A DNA stretch of 64,000 bases, from contig NZ_LT670818.1 of assembly GCF_900129505.1 (NCBI RefSeq), forward strand, positions 1,612,001 through 1,676,000, in the 5' to 3' direction. The notes beneath the pieces are model-generated. The model saw only the letters and a program-made list of their open reading frames with translations. It was not told where the DNA came from and ran no database searches. How positions within the stretch are numbered: position 1 is the stretch's first letter; each line of letters begins with the position of its first letter. This DNA comes from Bradyrhizobium erythrophlei. GTDB lineage: Bacteria; Pseudomonadota; Alphaproteobacteria; Rhizobiales; Xanthobacteraceae. Below are positions 17,447 through 26,380 of this stretch, one piece after another. The position numbers and the translations under genes were made by a program.

Positions 17447-18247
17447 TCATGCCTTGCCTCGCCAGTTGCCGGCGCGTTTCTCGGCGAAGGAGGCGAGGCC
17501 TTCGGATGCTTCCGCGGTCTGGCGCCGCGCCGCATGCATGCGGACGAGGCGCGCATAGGCCTCGTCGTCGACGCCCATGCCGCCGAACGAGCTTTCCATC
17601 GCAAGCCGCTTGGTTTCGGCCACCGCCTCGGGTCCGTTGGCCAGCAATTGTTCGACCGCTTTGGCGCCGGCGCTTTCCAGCTCCGCCAGCGGGACCACCT
17701 CATGCACCAGACCGATGCGGCGGGCCTCCTGCGCATCAAAACGTTCGCCGGTCAGCGCGTAGCGGCGGACCTGCCGGACGCCGATGGCGTCGCATAATTG
17801 CGGGATGATGATCGCGGCCGTCAGCCCCCAGCGCACCTCGGTGATCGAGAACATCGCGTTGTCGGCCGCGATCACCACGTCGCAGGCGGAAATCACGCCG
17901 GTGCCGCCGCCGAAACAGCCGCCCTGCACCAGCGCCACTGTCGGGAGCTGCAAAAGGTTCAGCCGCTGCACCGCCTCGAAGGTCGCCCGCGACACCGCCT
18001 CGTTCTCATCGGCAGATTTCGGCCGCACGCCGTTGATCCATTTCAGATCAGCGCCGGCCTGAAAATGCTTGCCATTGCCCTTGAGCACGACGACGCGCAG
18101 CGAAGGTTCTTTGCCGAGATCATCCATGGCGGCGAGCACGCCGCCGATCAGGCCCGCATCATAGGCGTTGTTGACCTCGGGGCGGTTCAGCGTGACGGTG
18201 GCGACGCCGCGCCCGTCGAGGTTCCACAGCACTGGATCGGCGGACAT
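17447..18247 (-). CDS. enoyl-CoA hydratase/isomerase family protein
   Basis: 266-residue crotonase-fold protein: CoA-binding HFQAGADLKWI and oxyanion-hole GGCFGGGTGVISACDVVIAA. A glutamate in the second catalytic position is seen in SITEVRWGLTAA, consistent with hydratase activity. The sequence type recalls methylglutaconyl-CoA hydratases, but the substrate is not determined. Single gene between an R1 repeat and a 127-base gap. Confidence 0.88.
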   Translation of the reverse strand: MSADPVLWNLDGRGVATVTLNRPEVNNAYDAGLIGGVLAAMDDLGKEPSLRVVVLKGNGKHFQAGADLKWINGVRPKSADENEAVSRATFEAVQRLNLLQLPTVALVQGGCFGGGTGVISACDVVIAADNAMFSITEVRWGLTAAIIIPQLCDAIGVRQVRRYALTGERFDAQEARRIGLVHEVVPLAELESAGAKAVEQLLANGPEAVAETKRLAMESSFGGMGVDDEAYARLVRMHAARRQTAEASEGLASFAEKRAGNWRGKA

Positions 18248-18374
18248 TGGACGGTTCCCCTGACGACAAAAAAACTAGCATGGCCGCCACCAGCGGTTCG
18301 ACCGGGACGACCAGCTTACTTACCATGGTTGCGTTGAGCCGCACTCCACTTTTGCCGCTCGCAGGAGGCGGACT

Positions 18375-18803
18375 TCACCCCTTGGCGCCGCCGTCGTGCG
18401 CTTTCAGGGCAGCCTGAAGACCCTGGACAAGACTTTCTCCTTCGAAGGGCTTGGTCAGGTAGCAAATCGCCCCGGCCGCGAGCGCCTGCGCGCGAATCTT
18501 CTCATCGGGGAAGGCGGTGAAAAAAATGAACGGCACGTGGGACCCCTGGCTGCGCAGCCGAGCCTGCAACTCGACGCCGTTCATACCGGGCATTTGGACA
18601 TCCGCAACCACGCATGAGAGATCATCGAGGCGGTTCGACCGCACGAACTCTTCGGCGGACGCAAATGTGCGTGTCCGACACCCAAGCGACCTTACGAGGC
18701 TGTCGGTTGTCACGCGGACCGATGCATCATCGTCGATGATTGCGACTAGCGGAAGTTTTGACAAGCGATGGATCTTTCCCGGACGCGGAGACTGTGCCGC
18801 CAT
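18375..18803 (-). CDS. single-domain response regulator
   Basis: 142-residue receiver domain without an output domain. The acidic pocket is in VAIIDDDASVR, the phospho-acceptor Asp in SCVVADVQMPGMNG, and the conserved Lys in YLTKPFEGE. Related to FixJ-type receivers. It lies downstream of, and on the same strand as, the FixJ-like regulator and histidine kinase, and may act as a phosphate sink or second output of that kinase. Confidence 0.88.
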   Translation of the reverse strand: MAAQSPRPGKIHRLSKLPLVAIIDDDASVRVTTDSLVRSLGCRTRTFASAEEFVRSNRLDDLSCVVADVQMPGMNGVELQARLRSQGSHVPFIFFTAFPDEKIRAQALAAGAICYLTKPFEGESLVQGLQAALKAHDGGAKG

Positions 18804-18873
18804 GGCGTCACCGTCGCCCTGACATCAGATTGCATCACGCACCCGGATTGAAAACGATACCTGAGTATAGGAT

Positions 18874-19533
18874 CTAGCGGTTCTGCCGCCGGATGCCGAG
18901 CAGGTCAGCCATTGCCACCAATTCAATCACCGACCGCGCCTTCATCTTTTGCATCATATGGCCGCGATGGACCTTCACGGTAATCTCGCTGACACCCAGT
19001 TTTGCCGCGATCTGCTTGTTCATCAGACCATCGAGGACGAGCGCAATCACTTCCTGCTCGCGCGATGTCAGAGAGGCGAACCGGCTGCGGAGTTCCGCGA
19101 CGCCCTTTTCGCTGTCGCGGCGTTCCTGATCGCGCTCGAGCGACCTGATTACGGCATCCAGGATATCCTGTTCGCGGAACGGCTTGGTCAGGAAGTCGAT
19201 GGCTCCAGCCTTCATCGCCTTGACCGACATCGGGATGTCGCCGTGACCCGTCATGAAGATGATCGGGACGCGAATGTCCTTCGCAGCCAATTCGGTTTGA
19301 AACTCCAGACCGCTGACCCCGGGCAACCTGATATCGAGAACCAGGCAGCTGGCAACGTCAGGCATCCTGAATTCCGCGAATTCACGGGCCGAGCCGAACA
19401 GCTCGACCCGCAAGCCTACCGATCGGAAAAGACTGCCGAGAGTCTCGCGCATCGCGGCATCGTCATCGATGACGAAGACGATTCGCTCCGCCGCACTTGC
19501 GGGGTCGCGTGACGATTTGGAGTTCCCGGTCAC
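18874..19533 (-). CDS. FixJ/NarL-type response regulator
   Basis: 219-residue two-domain regulator: receiver (VFVIDDDAAMRETLG, phospho-Asp in SCLVLDIRLPGVSG, Lys in FLTKPFRE) and a C-terminal LuxR-type HTH (LTSREQEVIALVLDGLMNKQIAAKLGVSEITVKVHR). The GTG at 19533 overlaps the kinase stop codon as GTGA, giving translational coupling; the frame upstream of it is antisense to the kinase. Target genes unknown. Confidence 0.92.
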   Translation of the reverse strand: MTGNSKSSRDPASAAERIVFVIDDDAAMRETLGSLFRSVGLRVELFGSAREFAEFRMPDVASCLVLDIRLPGVSGLEFQTELAAKDIRVPIIFMTGHGDIPMSVKAMKAGAIDFLTKPFREQDILDAVIRSLERDQERRDSEKGVAELRSRFASLTSREQEVIALVLDGLMNKQIAAKLGVSEITVKVHRGHMMQKMKARSVIELVAMADLLGIRRQNR

Positions 19534-21245
19534 ACGATTTCCTCTTGATACAGTGGCAATGTGAATTGAAACCTTGCCCCCGGGCCGGCATTGTTGGCGG
19601 CCGTCAGCCGGCCGCCGTGAGCTTCGATAATCGAACGGCAAATCGACAATCCCATGCCCATGCCGGTGGATTTGGTGGTGTAGAAGGCGTCGAACAACCG
19701 GTCGGCGCTCTCGGCGGGGATTCCGGCGCCGGAATCCGCCACCGCAACCGTCACTCGATGCATTTCGTCCTGGCAAGACAGGATCGCCAGTTCGCGCGGC
19801 CGGTCCGTAACCTGCTGCATCGCTTCAGCGCCATTCATCGCCAGATTGATGATGACCTGCTGGAGCTGGACCCGATCGGCTAGAACGATAGGCAGCACAG
19901 GCGCCAGTTCCATCCGCAGCCGCACATGGTGGTTGGCCAGTTCACGCTGCACCAATGCGACGGCCTCGTTGATGACGTTGTTGATATCGAGGACCTCCTT
20001 TTTCGGGTCGGCGTTGTTCACGAGCGCCCGGACGCGCCGGATCACCTCACTTGCGCGATTGCCTTCCTTGATGACCCAATCCAAAGCCTGTCGCGCTTCG
20101 TCCAGGTTGGGGGTATCGCCGTCGAGCCAACGCTTGCAGGCCGCCCCGGCATTGACGACGGCGGCGAGCGGCTGGTTCACCTCATGGGAGATCGAGGCTG
20201 TCATCTCTCCCAGCATCGTGACGCGCGTGACATGTGCGAGTTCCGCCTGCGCCTTGCGCAGCGCCTGCTCGGCCTGATCCGCGCGGATCGACGCCGTAAT
20301 ATCGGTGCCGGTGCCCCGATAGCCGAGAAAATTACCGTGAGCGTCATAAAATGGTTTGCCGCTTGTTTGAACGTATGCCGGCGATCCACTCCCCTTTACC
20401 GTGTACACGAAATTGCGAAACGGCCGATGCTCATCGAGCAGCGCCCGGTGCAGCCGCCATTTTTCGGGCTCTGATTCGACGTCGGTCGCAACATCCCAGC
20501 GGGCCACACCCGCTACCCGTGAGGGCAGGATGCCGACGGCGTTGAGGTGCTCCGATATGTGGGTGAGCCGATGGTCCGGCCCGGTTTCCCAGAGCCAGTC
20601 GGAGGCCGTTTCGGCATAGTCGCGAAAGCGCTGCTCGCTCTCGCGAAGTGCCACCTCGGTCCGCTTGCGGTCCTCGATGTCGGTAGACGACCCGTACCAT
20701 TTGACGATGTTTCCCAACTCGTCGCGCAGCGGTTCGGCCTGGAACCAGAACCAGCGATATTCACCATCGAAGCGCCGGAGCCGGGCTTCAAGCCCGCCGG
20801 CTACGCCGGACGCCCGTATTGCGGCCCACTTCTGCAACATGCCTTTCCTGTCGTCAGGATGAAAAGCGCGAGGCCAGCCGGTTTCGGCCTGGTCCGGCGA
20901 GAGGCCGGTATAGTCGAGGGCGGGTTGATTGAGAAAGTCGGGAATTCCATCCGGCCCCGCGCGCCAGACCAGCGTCGGGATTGTATCAATGACCAGCCTG
21001 AGGCGATCCTCGGATTTCTTGATTTCGTCAAAAGCCTTTTGCAGCGCCTCTTTCGCCGCGTTTTGCTCGGTGACATCAACAAGCGTACGGATGATTTCGA
21101 CCACATCGCCCTCGCTACCGACCACAAGATGTCCTGGGAAATGTATGCGTTTTATCGATCCATCGGGAAGCGCTATTCGAAGATCGATTTCGACGTCCGC
21201 CTTGTCCGGATGGCGCGGAACGCCATTCCAAGAACCCGGTGCCAA
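19530..21245 (-). CDS. PAS-domain sensor histidine kinase, N-terminus damaged
   Basis: The readable frame gives 571 residues: the end of one PAS domain, two further PAS domains (RLVIDTIPTLVWRAGPDG and RFRDYAETASDWLWETGPDH), then the HisKA H-box (TASISHEVNQPLAAVVNAG) and HATPase motifs (INLAMNGAEAM, ADSGAGIP, GMGMGLSICRSI). The architecture resembles FixL-like soluble kinases. No good start exists: the frame opens at a TTG inside a PAS domain and the missing N-terminal half reads in another frame at 21213-21430. It is coupled to the downstream FixJ-like gene. The kinase core looks functional; the sensor input is uncertain. Confidence 0.82.
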   Translation of the reverse strand: MAPGSWNGVPRHPDKADVEIDLRIALPDGSIKRIHFPGHLVVGSEGDVVEIIRTLVDVTEQNAAKEALQKAFDEIKKSEDRLRLVIDTIPTLVWRAGPDGIPDFLNQPALDYTGLSPDQAETGWPRAFHPDDRKGMLQKWAAIRASGVAGGLEARLRRFDGEYRWFWFQAEPLRDELGNIVKWYGSSTDIEDRKRTEVALRESEQRFRDYAETASDWLWETGPDHRLTHISEHLNAVGILPSRVAGVARWDVATDVESEPEKWRLHRALLDEHRPFRNFVYTVKGSGSPAYVQTSGKPFYDAHGNFLGYRGTGTDITASIRADQAEQALRKAQAELAHVTRVTMLGEMTASISHEVNQPLAAVVNAGAACKRWLDGDTPNLDEARQALDWVIKEGNRASEVIRRVRALVNNADPKKEVLDINNVINEAVALVQRELANHHVRLRMELAPVLPIVLADRVQLQQVIINLAMNGAEAMQQVTDRPRELAILSCQDEMHRVTVAVADSGAGIPAESADRLFDAFYTTKSTGMGMGLSICRSIIEAHGGRLTAANNAGPGARFQFTLPLYQEEIV

Positions 21246-21430
21246 TCTTCAGGGACAATGCGATCCTGGAAGGGCTGTGACACCCCGTCCTCCGGATCGA
21301 GTCCAAACAGGCGGTATATTTCGGGCGGATCGACATCAAGCCAAAATGCCAATGTCAGGGACGCCAACGCGATGCCGCGGAGGAAAAACCACGCAGCTGA
21401 ATTCCGGAAAATTCGCGGTCTGGTTACGCA
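21213..21430 (-). pseudogene. out-of-frame N-terminal PAS fragment of the histidine kinase
   Basis: In the neighbouring minus-strand frame the sequence reads DPPEIYRLFGLDPEDG and VPEDWHRVLGMAFRAI, the usual first half of a PAS_3 domain, and breaks into the kinase frame (HPDKADVEIDLRIALPDGS) at about 21213-21225. A one-base change near CGCCATCCGG would join them. Upstream of about 21367 the coding character fades and a stop is reached at 21431. Confidence 0.65.
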
Positions 21431-21691
21431 TCATTGGCAGGGCGTCCGCTGGTTCCCAGCGGAAAGGATTAGAGCACTCTGGAGGAAAGCCGGCAATTCG
21501 TTCCTGCTCCACGAGGCCATGATTGCGGGTTCCGCCGCCCTGCCTCATCATTCCGGCTACGCGATCCTAAACCTCCGTATAGCTCTTGCGAACCCTTGCG
21601 GTATTGGACGCTTACCTCCGTACGATTGAGCCGACAATCCCGATCCTCTTACTATCCCTGTACACCTGAACAGCCGATTGCAGGAGGCAAA

Positions 21692-21793
21692 ATGTTCGCG
21701 ATCCGGCCCAAAGAGACTGAGCGCAGGGCCACGAGCCCGACGATCAGGATCAGCTGTGGGCGAGCTGCGACGGCGAACAGGACGCGAGCATGA
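21692..21793 (+). CDS. possible 33-residue small protein
   Basis: Short frame beginning MFAIRPKETERRATSP, Arg/Thr-rich with one Cys. The only support is a very good Shine-Dalgarno (CAGGAGGC, 21681-21688) at correct spacing, almost the same as that of the next small gene. It may be a genuine small protein or a leader peptide of the following genes. Confidence 0.35.
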   Translation: MFAIRPKETERRATSPTIRISCGRAATANRTRA

Positions 21794-21827
21794 TGCCCTA
21801 TCCCAGCAAGGCCCATAGGAGGCAACA

Positions 21828-22010
21828 ATGCGAAGCAGTCTTCAATTTCTTCGGAATGGCTCAACGACACGTTGCGCGATATGTGACGGACAATTTGGTC
21901 TTATCCGGTACTACTCCTGCAAAGCCGCCCTCTGTTCGAAGAAGTGTGCGGCCCGCCTCAAGGCCCGTCAGGAGTGTGACCGCATCTGGCTGCATCGACT
22001 ACACGCCTGA
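21828..22010 (+). CDS. small Cys-rich (zinc-finger-like) protein
   Basis: 60-residue protein with CAICDGQFGLIRYYSC followed by LCSKKC, i.e. a CxxC knuckle and a CxxxC helix as in treble-clef zinc fingers, then an Arg/Lys-rich tail. Strong AGGAGG at 21817-21822. I associate similar short proteins with Bradyrhizobium, but no function is known to me. It is followed 69 bases later by a second small Cys-rich gene on the same strand. Confidence 0.7.
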   Translation: MRSSLQFLRNGSTTRCAICDGQFGLIRYYSCKAALCSKKCAARLKARQECDRIWLHRLHA

Positions 22011-22079
22011 CAATGGTTACGGCGGCAAGGCTGCGGCAATTTCGAGACGTTCAGCGTTCCGGAGCAGGGAGTTTGTGCC

Positions 22080-22304
22080 ATGAACCTTCCACGCAAACTG
22101 GTCCTGGGGCGCCACATGAGATTTGCGTTGGTGAACGGCAGATCGCCCCGCGAGGATTGCTTCTGCGTAATGTGCGAGCGATCGATTGGAACGACCTACC
22201 TGCGGGAAGTTGGTACGAAACTCGTCTACTGTGATCAGAATTGCTACGCCGACCACTGCCAGAGTGCGGCTCTGGCTCTCGCAAGTGATGCGAGAGCATC
22301 GTGA
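22080..22304 (+). CDS. second small Cys-rich (zinc-finger-like) protein
   Basis: 74 residues containing CFCVMCERSIGTTYLREVG then VYCDQNCYADHC: a CxxC knuckle followed by CxxxCxxxxC, again treble-clef-like. ATG 22116 (MRFALVNG) is an alternative start that removes 12 residues. Not similar enough to the 21828 protein to be a simple duplicate, but the same design. Role unknown; metal binding is inferred. Confidence 0.65.
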   Translation: MNLPRKLVLGRHMRFALVNGRSPREDCFCVMCERSIGTTYLREVGTKLVYCDQNCYADHCQSAALALASDARAS

Positions 22305-22436
22305 GTGCCTTCGACCACATCCGCAGCTCGCGGCAGCGGTGTTCCGATGCGACCCATGTCGCCGCGCGAAGAAAGATTGGATTGCTTCGCTGGCGCTTGC
22401 AATGACGGCAATATAAGGCCGGGCTATTCGCGCCCT

Positions 22437-22757
22437 CTACTCCGCCGCGTCGAGCGTGGTCGTGGGAAGCGTGTTGTCGACCACGACCGGCGTCTCGAAG
22501 AAGCTGACCTCGGGCGGGGCGCCGTAGCGGTCGGCGATCATCTGGCGCCACTCGGCGCTATAGACGCGCTCGGCGGCTTCCCGGCTTTCCCAGAGATAAC
22601 AGCCGCCGCCGGTCCGGCTTTCGGCATCGAACAAATAGTATTTGCGGATCAGGCCGGGGAGACCCCGATATTTCGGCACCGACCCCTCGAACAGTTCGGC
22701 CGCCCTGGCGGCGTCGACGGTCGGGGGCAGCTTGAAACGAACAATGGCGGTAATCAT
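22437..22757 (-). CDS. small YdhR-like monooxygenase-fold protein
   Basis: 106-residue ferredoxin-fold protein (ITAIVRFKLPPTVDAARAAELFEG, YYLFDAESRTGGGCYLWESREAAERVY) of the YdhR/antibiotic biosynthesis monooxygenase type. Start at 22757 is supported by GGAGG. Located directly downstream of tRNA-Arg on the same strand. Substrate unknown. Confidence 0.8.
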   Translation of the reverse strand: MITAIVRFKLPPTVDAARAAELFEGSVPKYRGLPGLIRKYYLFDAESRTGGGCYLWESREAAERVYSAEWRQMIADRYGAPPEVSFFETPVVVDNTLPTTTLDAAE

Positions 22758-22879
22758 CGATAAGCCTCCACCCTGTGGTTGTTTATTCTGGTTCTTCCTC
22801 CGCCGTTCCGTGACCGGAAAGATTCCGGAACTCGCGGCACAGGCCCGCTGCTCCAACGAACCGGTGTTTTGGCAGAAAC

Positions 22880-22956
22880 TGGCGATCCCGGCATGACTCG
22901 AACATGCGACCTACGGTTTAGGAAACCGTCGCTCTATCCGGCTGAGCTACGGGACC
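22880..22956 (-). tRNA. tRNA-Arg(CCT)
   Basis: 77-base cloverleaf on the minus strand: acceptor GGTCCCG pairing with CGGGATC, D arm GCTC..GAGC, anticodon stem ACGGT/ACCGT with loop TTCCTAA (anticodon CCT), T arm GTTCGAGTC, discriminator G and encoded CCA. One G-T wobble in the acceptor. Confidence 0.97.
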
Positions 22957-23185
22957 GGAGGCCCCGCCCAGACGTGCGGGTGCCCGGGCGTTAAATAGCA
23001 GAGCGCGCGGGCAATCGCCAGTCTCAGGTCGGACTTTTGCCGGAGGCGAAAGACGTAGCATACCGAGCTGATTCTGGTCAGAATGGCTGCCGGGCAATAT
23101 TGCGAAGCCCATTGCTGCACCAACCACATTTTCCCGAGGGTGAGATTGATCCCCTCTTCTCATTGCGTTTAGCGAGACCCAGGGC

Positions 23186-24307
23186 ATGGTTGCGATTGAG
23201 AGGAAACCGGAACCGCCTCCCGAGACGTTTCTCAGCCGGGCCAACGGCAAAACCTTCGAGGCCGTCCGGCGCCTGCTCGATCGGACCGGGCAGCGTCCGT
23301 GCATCTCATCCAGCCTGCTGAGCGACACGGAAGCGCGCGCGCTCGGCATTCCCGCATCCGTCATTTCCTCCGTACAGGATCTGTCGCGCCCCCTGTTCGA
23401 TGTGTTGAACCGGGGCGGCAAGGGCTGGCGCGGATATGCGCTGGCGATCTGCTGCGAGATCGTGGGCGGCGATTTCGATCGGCTGGAGGACTGGCTGGCG
23501 TTTTCGGAAATCCTGCACGCGGGATCGCTGATCGTGGACGACGTGGAGGACGGCGCGAAACTCCGGCGCGGCGGCCCGGCCTGCTACCTCGTCTACGGCA
23601 CGCCAAGCGCGATCAACAGCGGCACGCTGGCGTATTTCCAGGTTCAGTTCCTGATCGAGAACTCCGGGCTGTCCGAGGGCCGGAAGGCTGCCATCTACAA
23701 GGAGTATGTCGACCTGCTGCGGATCGCGCATATCGGACAGGGACTGGATCTCGGGCTGAGCATCGCCTCGCCAATGCTGCTTGACCTGTCCGATTCCGGG
23801 ATAGCGGTCGTCGAGGAACACGTTTGCGTATCGCACCGGCTGAAAACCGGCGTGCCGTTCCGCGCCTTCGCGCGCATCGGCGCGACCCTCGGCAACGGCA
23901 GCGCGGAGGAAATCACGGCGCTGGGAGACTTCTTTCTGGCACTCGGCACCGCGTACCAGGCCATCGACGACGTCATCAACGTCGCCGGCCTGCACAACAA
24001 CACAAAGGAACGCGGCGAGGATTTGCGAACCGGGCGCATCACCCTGCCCGTCGTCCATTTTCTGCGCGCCGCTGCGCAGCCGCAGCGAGAGATTCTACTT
24101 GCCGAATTCCAGGCGGCGACCACCGATGCTCCCACGCATGGCAGATTGCTCGATTCGCTTGCCGGCAGCGGCGTCCTCGATCTGTGCCGGACCCAGGCGA
24201 GACTGGCGGTGCGATCCGAACTGAGGGCGCTGGCGCGCACCTTCCCGCATGCCGATTTGCAACCGCTCCACGAATTCGCCACGCTGGTGATCGAGGATTA
24301 CTACTGA
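23186..24307 (+). CDS. polyprenyl synthetase family protein with unusual motifs
   Basis: 373-residue trans-isoprenyl diphosphate synthase. The first Asp-rich motif is VDDVEDGAKLRRG (D118, D119, D122), without the two-residue insertion usual in bacterial enzymes; the second is YQAIDDVINVAG (D261, D262, N265), with Asn in the third position. GGKGWR near residue 78 is the substrate-binding loop. These features, and the stretch YGTPSAINSG, recall eukaryotic-type (type III) geranylgeranyl diphosphate synthases. Chain length cannot be told. Downstream, convergent, lie a membrane protein and a fatty-acid hydroxylase; no terpene cyclase is visible. Confidence 0.82.
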   Translation: MVAIERKPEPPPETFLSRANGKTFEAVRRLLDRTGQRPCISSSLLSDTEARALGIPASVISSVQDLSRPLFDVLNRGGKGWRGYALAICCEIVGGDFDRLEDWLAFSEILHAGSLIVDDVEDGAKLRRGGPACYLVYGTPSAINSGTLAYFQVQFLIENSGLSEGRKAAIYKEYVDLLRIAHIGQGLDLGLSIASPMLLDLSDSGIAVVEEHVCVSHRLKTGVPFRAFARIGATLGNGSAEEITALGDFFLALGTAYQAIDDVINVAGLHNNTKERGEDLRTGRITLPVVHFLRAAAQPQREILLAEFQAATTDAPTHGRLLDSLAGSGVLDLCRTQARLAVRSELRALARTFPHADLQPLHEFATLVIEDYY

Positions 24308-24316
24308 CGCCGACCC

Positions 24317-24748
24317 TCACCCGCCATGCGCCGCGGGTTTCAACGCCGCCGCAAGCGCCAGCGGATCATCGATGCCGATGCGACGGACCTCGCCGGATTT
24401 CAGGCGCAGTTCGACCGCATCGAGGCCGGAGACGTTATCGAGCCGGAAGCCCGGCCCCCGCCTGATGCCCCAACCGTACCACCAGCGGTTCCGCACCAAG
24501 GCCGCCGTCTCGATTTCCGGAAGCGGCAGCCGATAGCTCCAGAACCCCGGTCCGAAATACCAGCGCAACTCGCTCTCGTTCACCTCGACCGTCAGCGGCG
24601 AGAACGCGAGCGCGACAGCGATCAGGACGACCACCGCGATGACCAGTCCCCATTGTCCGCTCCGCCAGGCGATCACGGCATAGAGGGCGGCAACGGCCAG
24701 GCAGGGAACCATAATCCAGAGGCTGCGCTGCGTATGGCGATACGACAT
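24317..24748 (-). CDS. membrane protein, unknown function
   Basis: 143 residues: two N-terminal transmembrane segments (about 10-28 and 33-50) followed by a PH-like soluble domain (LTVEVNESELRWYFGPGFWSYRLPLPEIETA, ending ELRLKSGEVRRIGIDDP). Only 7 bases separate it from the hydroxylase upstream, so they form an operon. Function unknown. Confidence 0.8.
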   Translation of the reverse strand: MSYRHTQRSLWIMVPCLAVAALYAVIAWRSGQWGLVIAVVVLIAVALAFSPLTVEVNESELRWYFGPGFWSYRLPLPEIETAALVRNRWWYGWGIRRGPGFRLDNVSGLDAVELRLKSGEVRRIGIDDPLALAAALKPAAHGG

Positions 24749-24755
24749 GGCGACC

Positions 24756-25346
24756 TCACGAATAGAGCGTGCGGGTGGTGGCGCTTTTTTCGCTGGCGGC
24801 GGGACCGCGGAAGGTGCCGAACACGCCGTCGAGCGCCGGATTGCTGACGCCGAACCAGTGTTTCTCGCTGATGAAATGATGGCGCAGATGATACTGCTTG
24901 ATCCAGCGGCCGAGCCGCGTCCGCGGCTGGTAGGGGATATGGGCGACGTAATGCACCCATTCATAGTGCAGGATCGCCAGCATCATGCCGAGCAGCGCGG
25001 AGAACGCGGCCTCCAGTCCGAACGGAAGCGCGAACAACCCGGCAGCGACGGCCAGGTTCGGCACCAGGAACCAGATCGGCAGGAACAGCAGATCAAGCCG
25101 GCCCGGCTCGACATGATGATCGTAATGCAGGCGATGCTGCAGCTTGCGCGCAGGCGGCCATGACAGCGGGGCTGCGTGAAAGGCGAAACGGTGCATGCCG
25201 TATTCGCTGAGATAGAACATCAGCGCGCCGAGCAGGACCATCAAGGGCTGCAGCGCCATGACGCCGAACAGCCAGGCGGTTATTTCGGCGACCACGCCCA
25301 GCAACAGCACCGCGACGCTGCCATGACGAAGAAATACCGGAACCAT
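24756..25346 (-). CDS. fatty acid hydroxylase/sterol desaturase family protein
   Basis: 196-residue membrane di-iron enzyme. The histidine clusters are in order HRFAFH (H52, H57), HRLHYDHH (71-78), HYEWVHYVAH (127-136) and YHLRHH (152-157), with hydrophobic segments between them. Start at 25346 (ATG) is preferred over a GTG at 25406 that would add 20 non-membrane residues. Probable lipid or carotenoid hydroxylase; substrate not determined. Confidence 0.83.
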   Translation of the reverse strand: MVPVFLRHGSVAVLLLGVVAEITAWLFGVMALQPLMVLLGALMFYLSEYGMHRFAFHAAPLSWPPARKLQHRLHYDHHVEPGRLDLLFLPIWFLVPNLAVAAGLFALPFGLEAAFSALLGMMLAILHYEWVHYVAHIPYQPRTRLGRWIKQYHLRHHFISEKHWFGVSNPALDGVFGTFRGPAASEKSATTRTLYS

Positions 25347-25674
25347 TCCCGGCTGCCCTTCGAAAATCGGCCCCGCGGCGCAAGGCGCCGTGGCTTGCGA
25401 CTGCACGGGCCCAGAATTGCTGCAGGAAACACCATTTGCGCCGCTCGGGAAACCCCGGGTTCCGCCGGTCCGACGCCGGCGCTGAAATGCACCTCAAACC
25501 GATCTGATATCCCCTGCCCTCGTCAGCTCTGATGCATACACTCTTAGCGTGTACTTGCGTAAAGATCACGTCAAAAATGCCGGGCATATCGGTGATTCCG
25601 GGGGTGACAGGAACGGTGATAATGGCGACAATTGCTGGTGGCGGGATTGCGTGGCGTAGAACCAGTGGTGAGAA
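25347..25674. other. intergenic region, nothing recognised
   Basis: About 330 bases between the divergent hydroxylase and the secreted protein. I see no gene, repeat or clear promoter; it must hold the promoters of both. Confidence 0.5.
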
Positions 25675-26268
25675 GTGTGCGTGGGACAGTGTTGCGTGAT
25701 TGCGCCGCCTAAGTCTGTTTTGCTGATTGCCGCGTTCGCGGCCTGCGCGGGGCTGATGCCTCCGCGCGCGCAGGCGCAGTGGTGGTCGCGCGCGCCGGCC
25801 GATTTCGAGGAATGCGCCGACAAGGCCGAAAAGGCCGCGACCAGGGAAGAAAAGGCGTCGCAACTCGTCGAATGCAACGCGAAATTCGCCGGCCGGCGAA
25901 AGCCCGGCGGCGGCTATACCTATTTCGATTTCATGCAGAACCGCAGCTTCGACATCGTGGGCCCGAACCCGACACCGGAAGAGCAGAAGAAGATCGACGA
26001 GCAATATACCCACTTCCTCGACCAGGAGCGGCAAAACCGCATCGCCGCCGAGGCCAAGCTCAGGGCCAAGGCCGAGCAGCAATTATTGCAGCCCGCCTCC
26101 CTGCGAACCGAAAAGGTGCCGCTGCCGGTCGTGATGCCCCGGCCGCGTCCGAAGGGCGTGGGTTGCGCGCAACATTCGTTTTCCTGCGACTGGCCGCGGC
26201 TTTCCGAGAGCCTGAAGGATCTGAAGAAACTGTTCGGCGCGCAGGCGAACAAACAGAAGCGCGGGTGA
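25675..26268 (+). CDS. exported protein, unknown function
   Basis: About 197 residues with a signal peptide (VLLIAAFAACAGLMPPRAQAQ) and a charged helical body (FEECADKAEKAATREEKASQ) containing paired Cys near the start and end (ECADK, ECNAK, GCAQHSFSCDW). The start is a GTG at 25675; another in-frame GTG at 25696 would also keep the signal peptide. Coding is supported by length and the signal, not by a known family. Confidence 0.7.
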   Translation: MCVGQCCVIAPPKSVLLIAAFAACAGLMPPRAQAQWWSRAPADFEECADKAEKAATREEKASQLVECNAKFAGRRKPGGGYTYFDFMQNRSFDIVGPNPTPEEQKKIDEQYTHFLDQERQNRIAAEAKLRAKAEQQLLQPASLRTEKVPLPVVMPRPRPKGVGCAQHSFSCDWPRLSESLKDLKKLFGAQANKQKRG

Positions 26269-26380
26269 GGCGTGCACCGTCGTTCCGTGATCACCGCCGC
26301 CCAGTATTCCCGGTAAGGCGAGTTCGGATCGTTCACCGACACCGCACGGACACGGCGGGCGCCGGCATCAACCCAATCAC

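Noticed and set aside
21336..21551. Minus-strand frame upstream of the kinase as an additional sensor domain
   Set aside because: No PAS-like pattern and a different frame again; coding character is not convincing.
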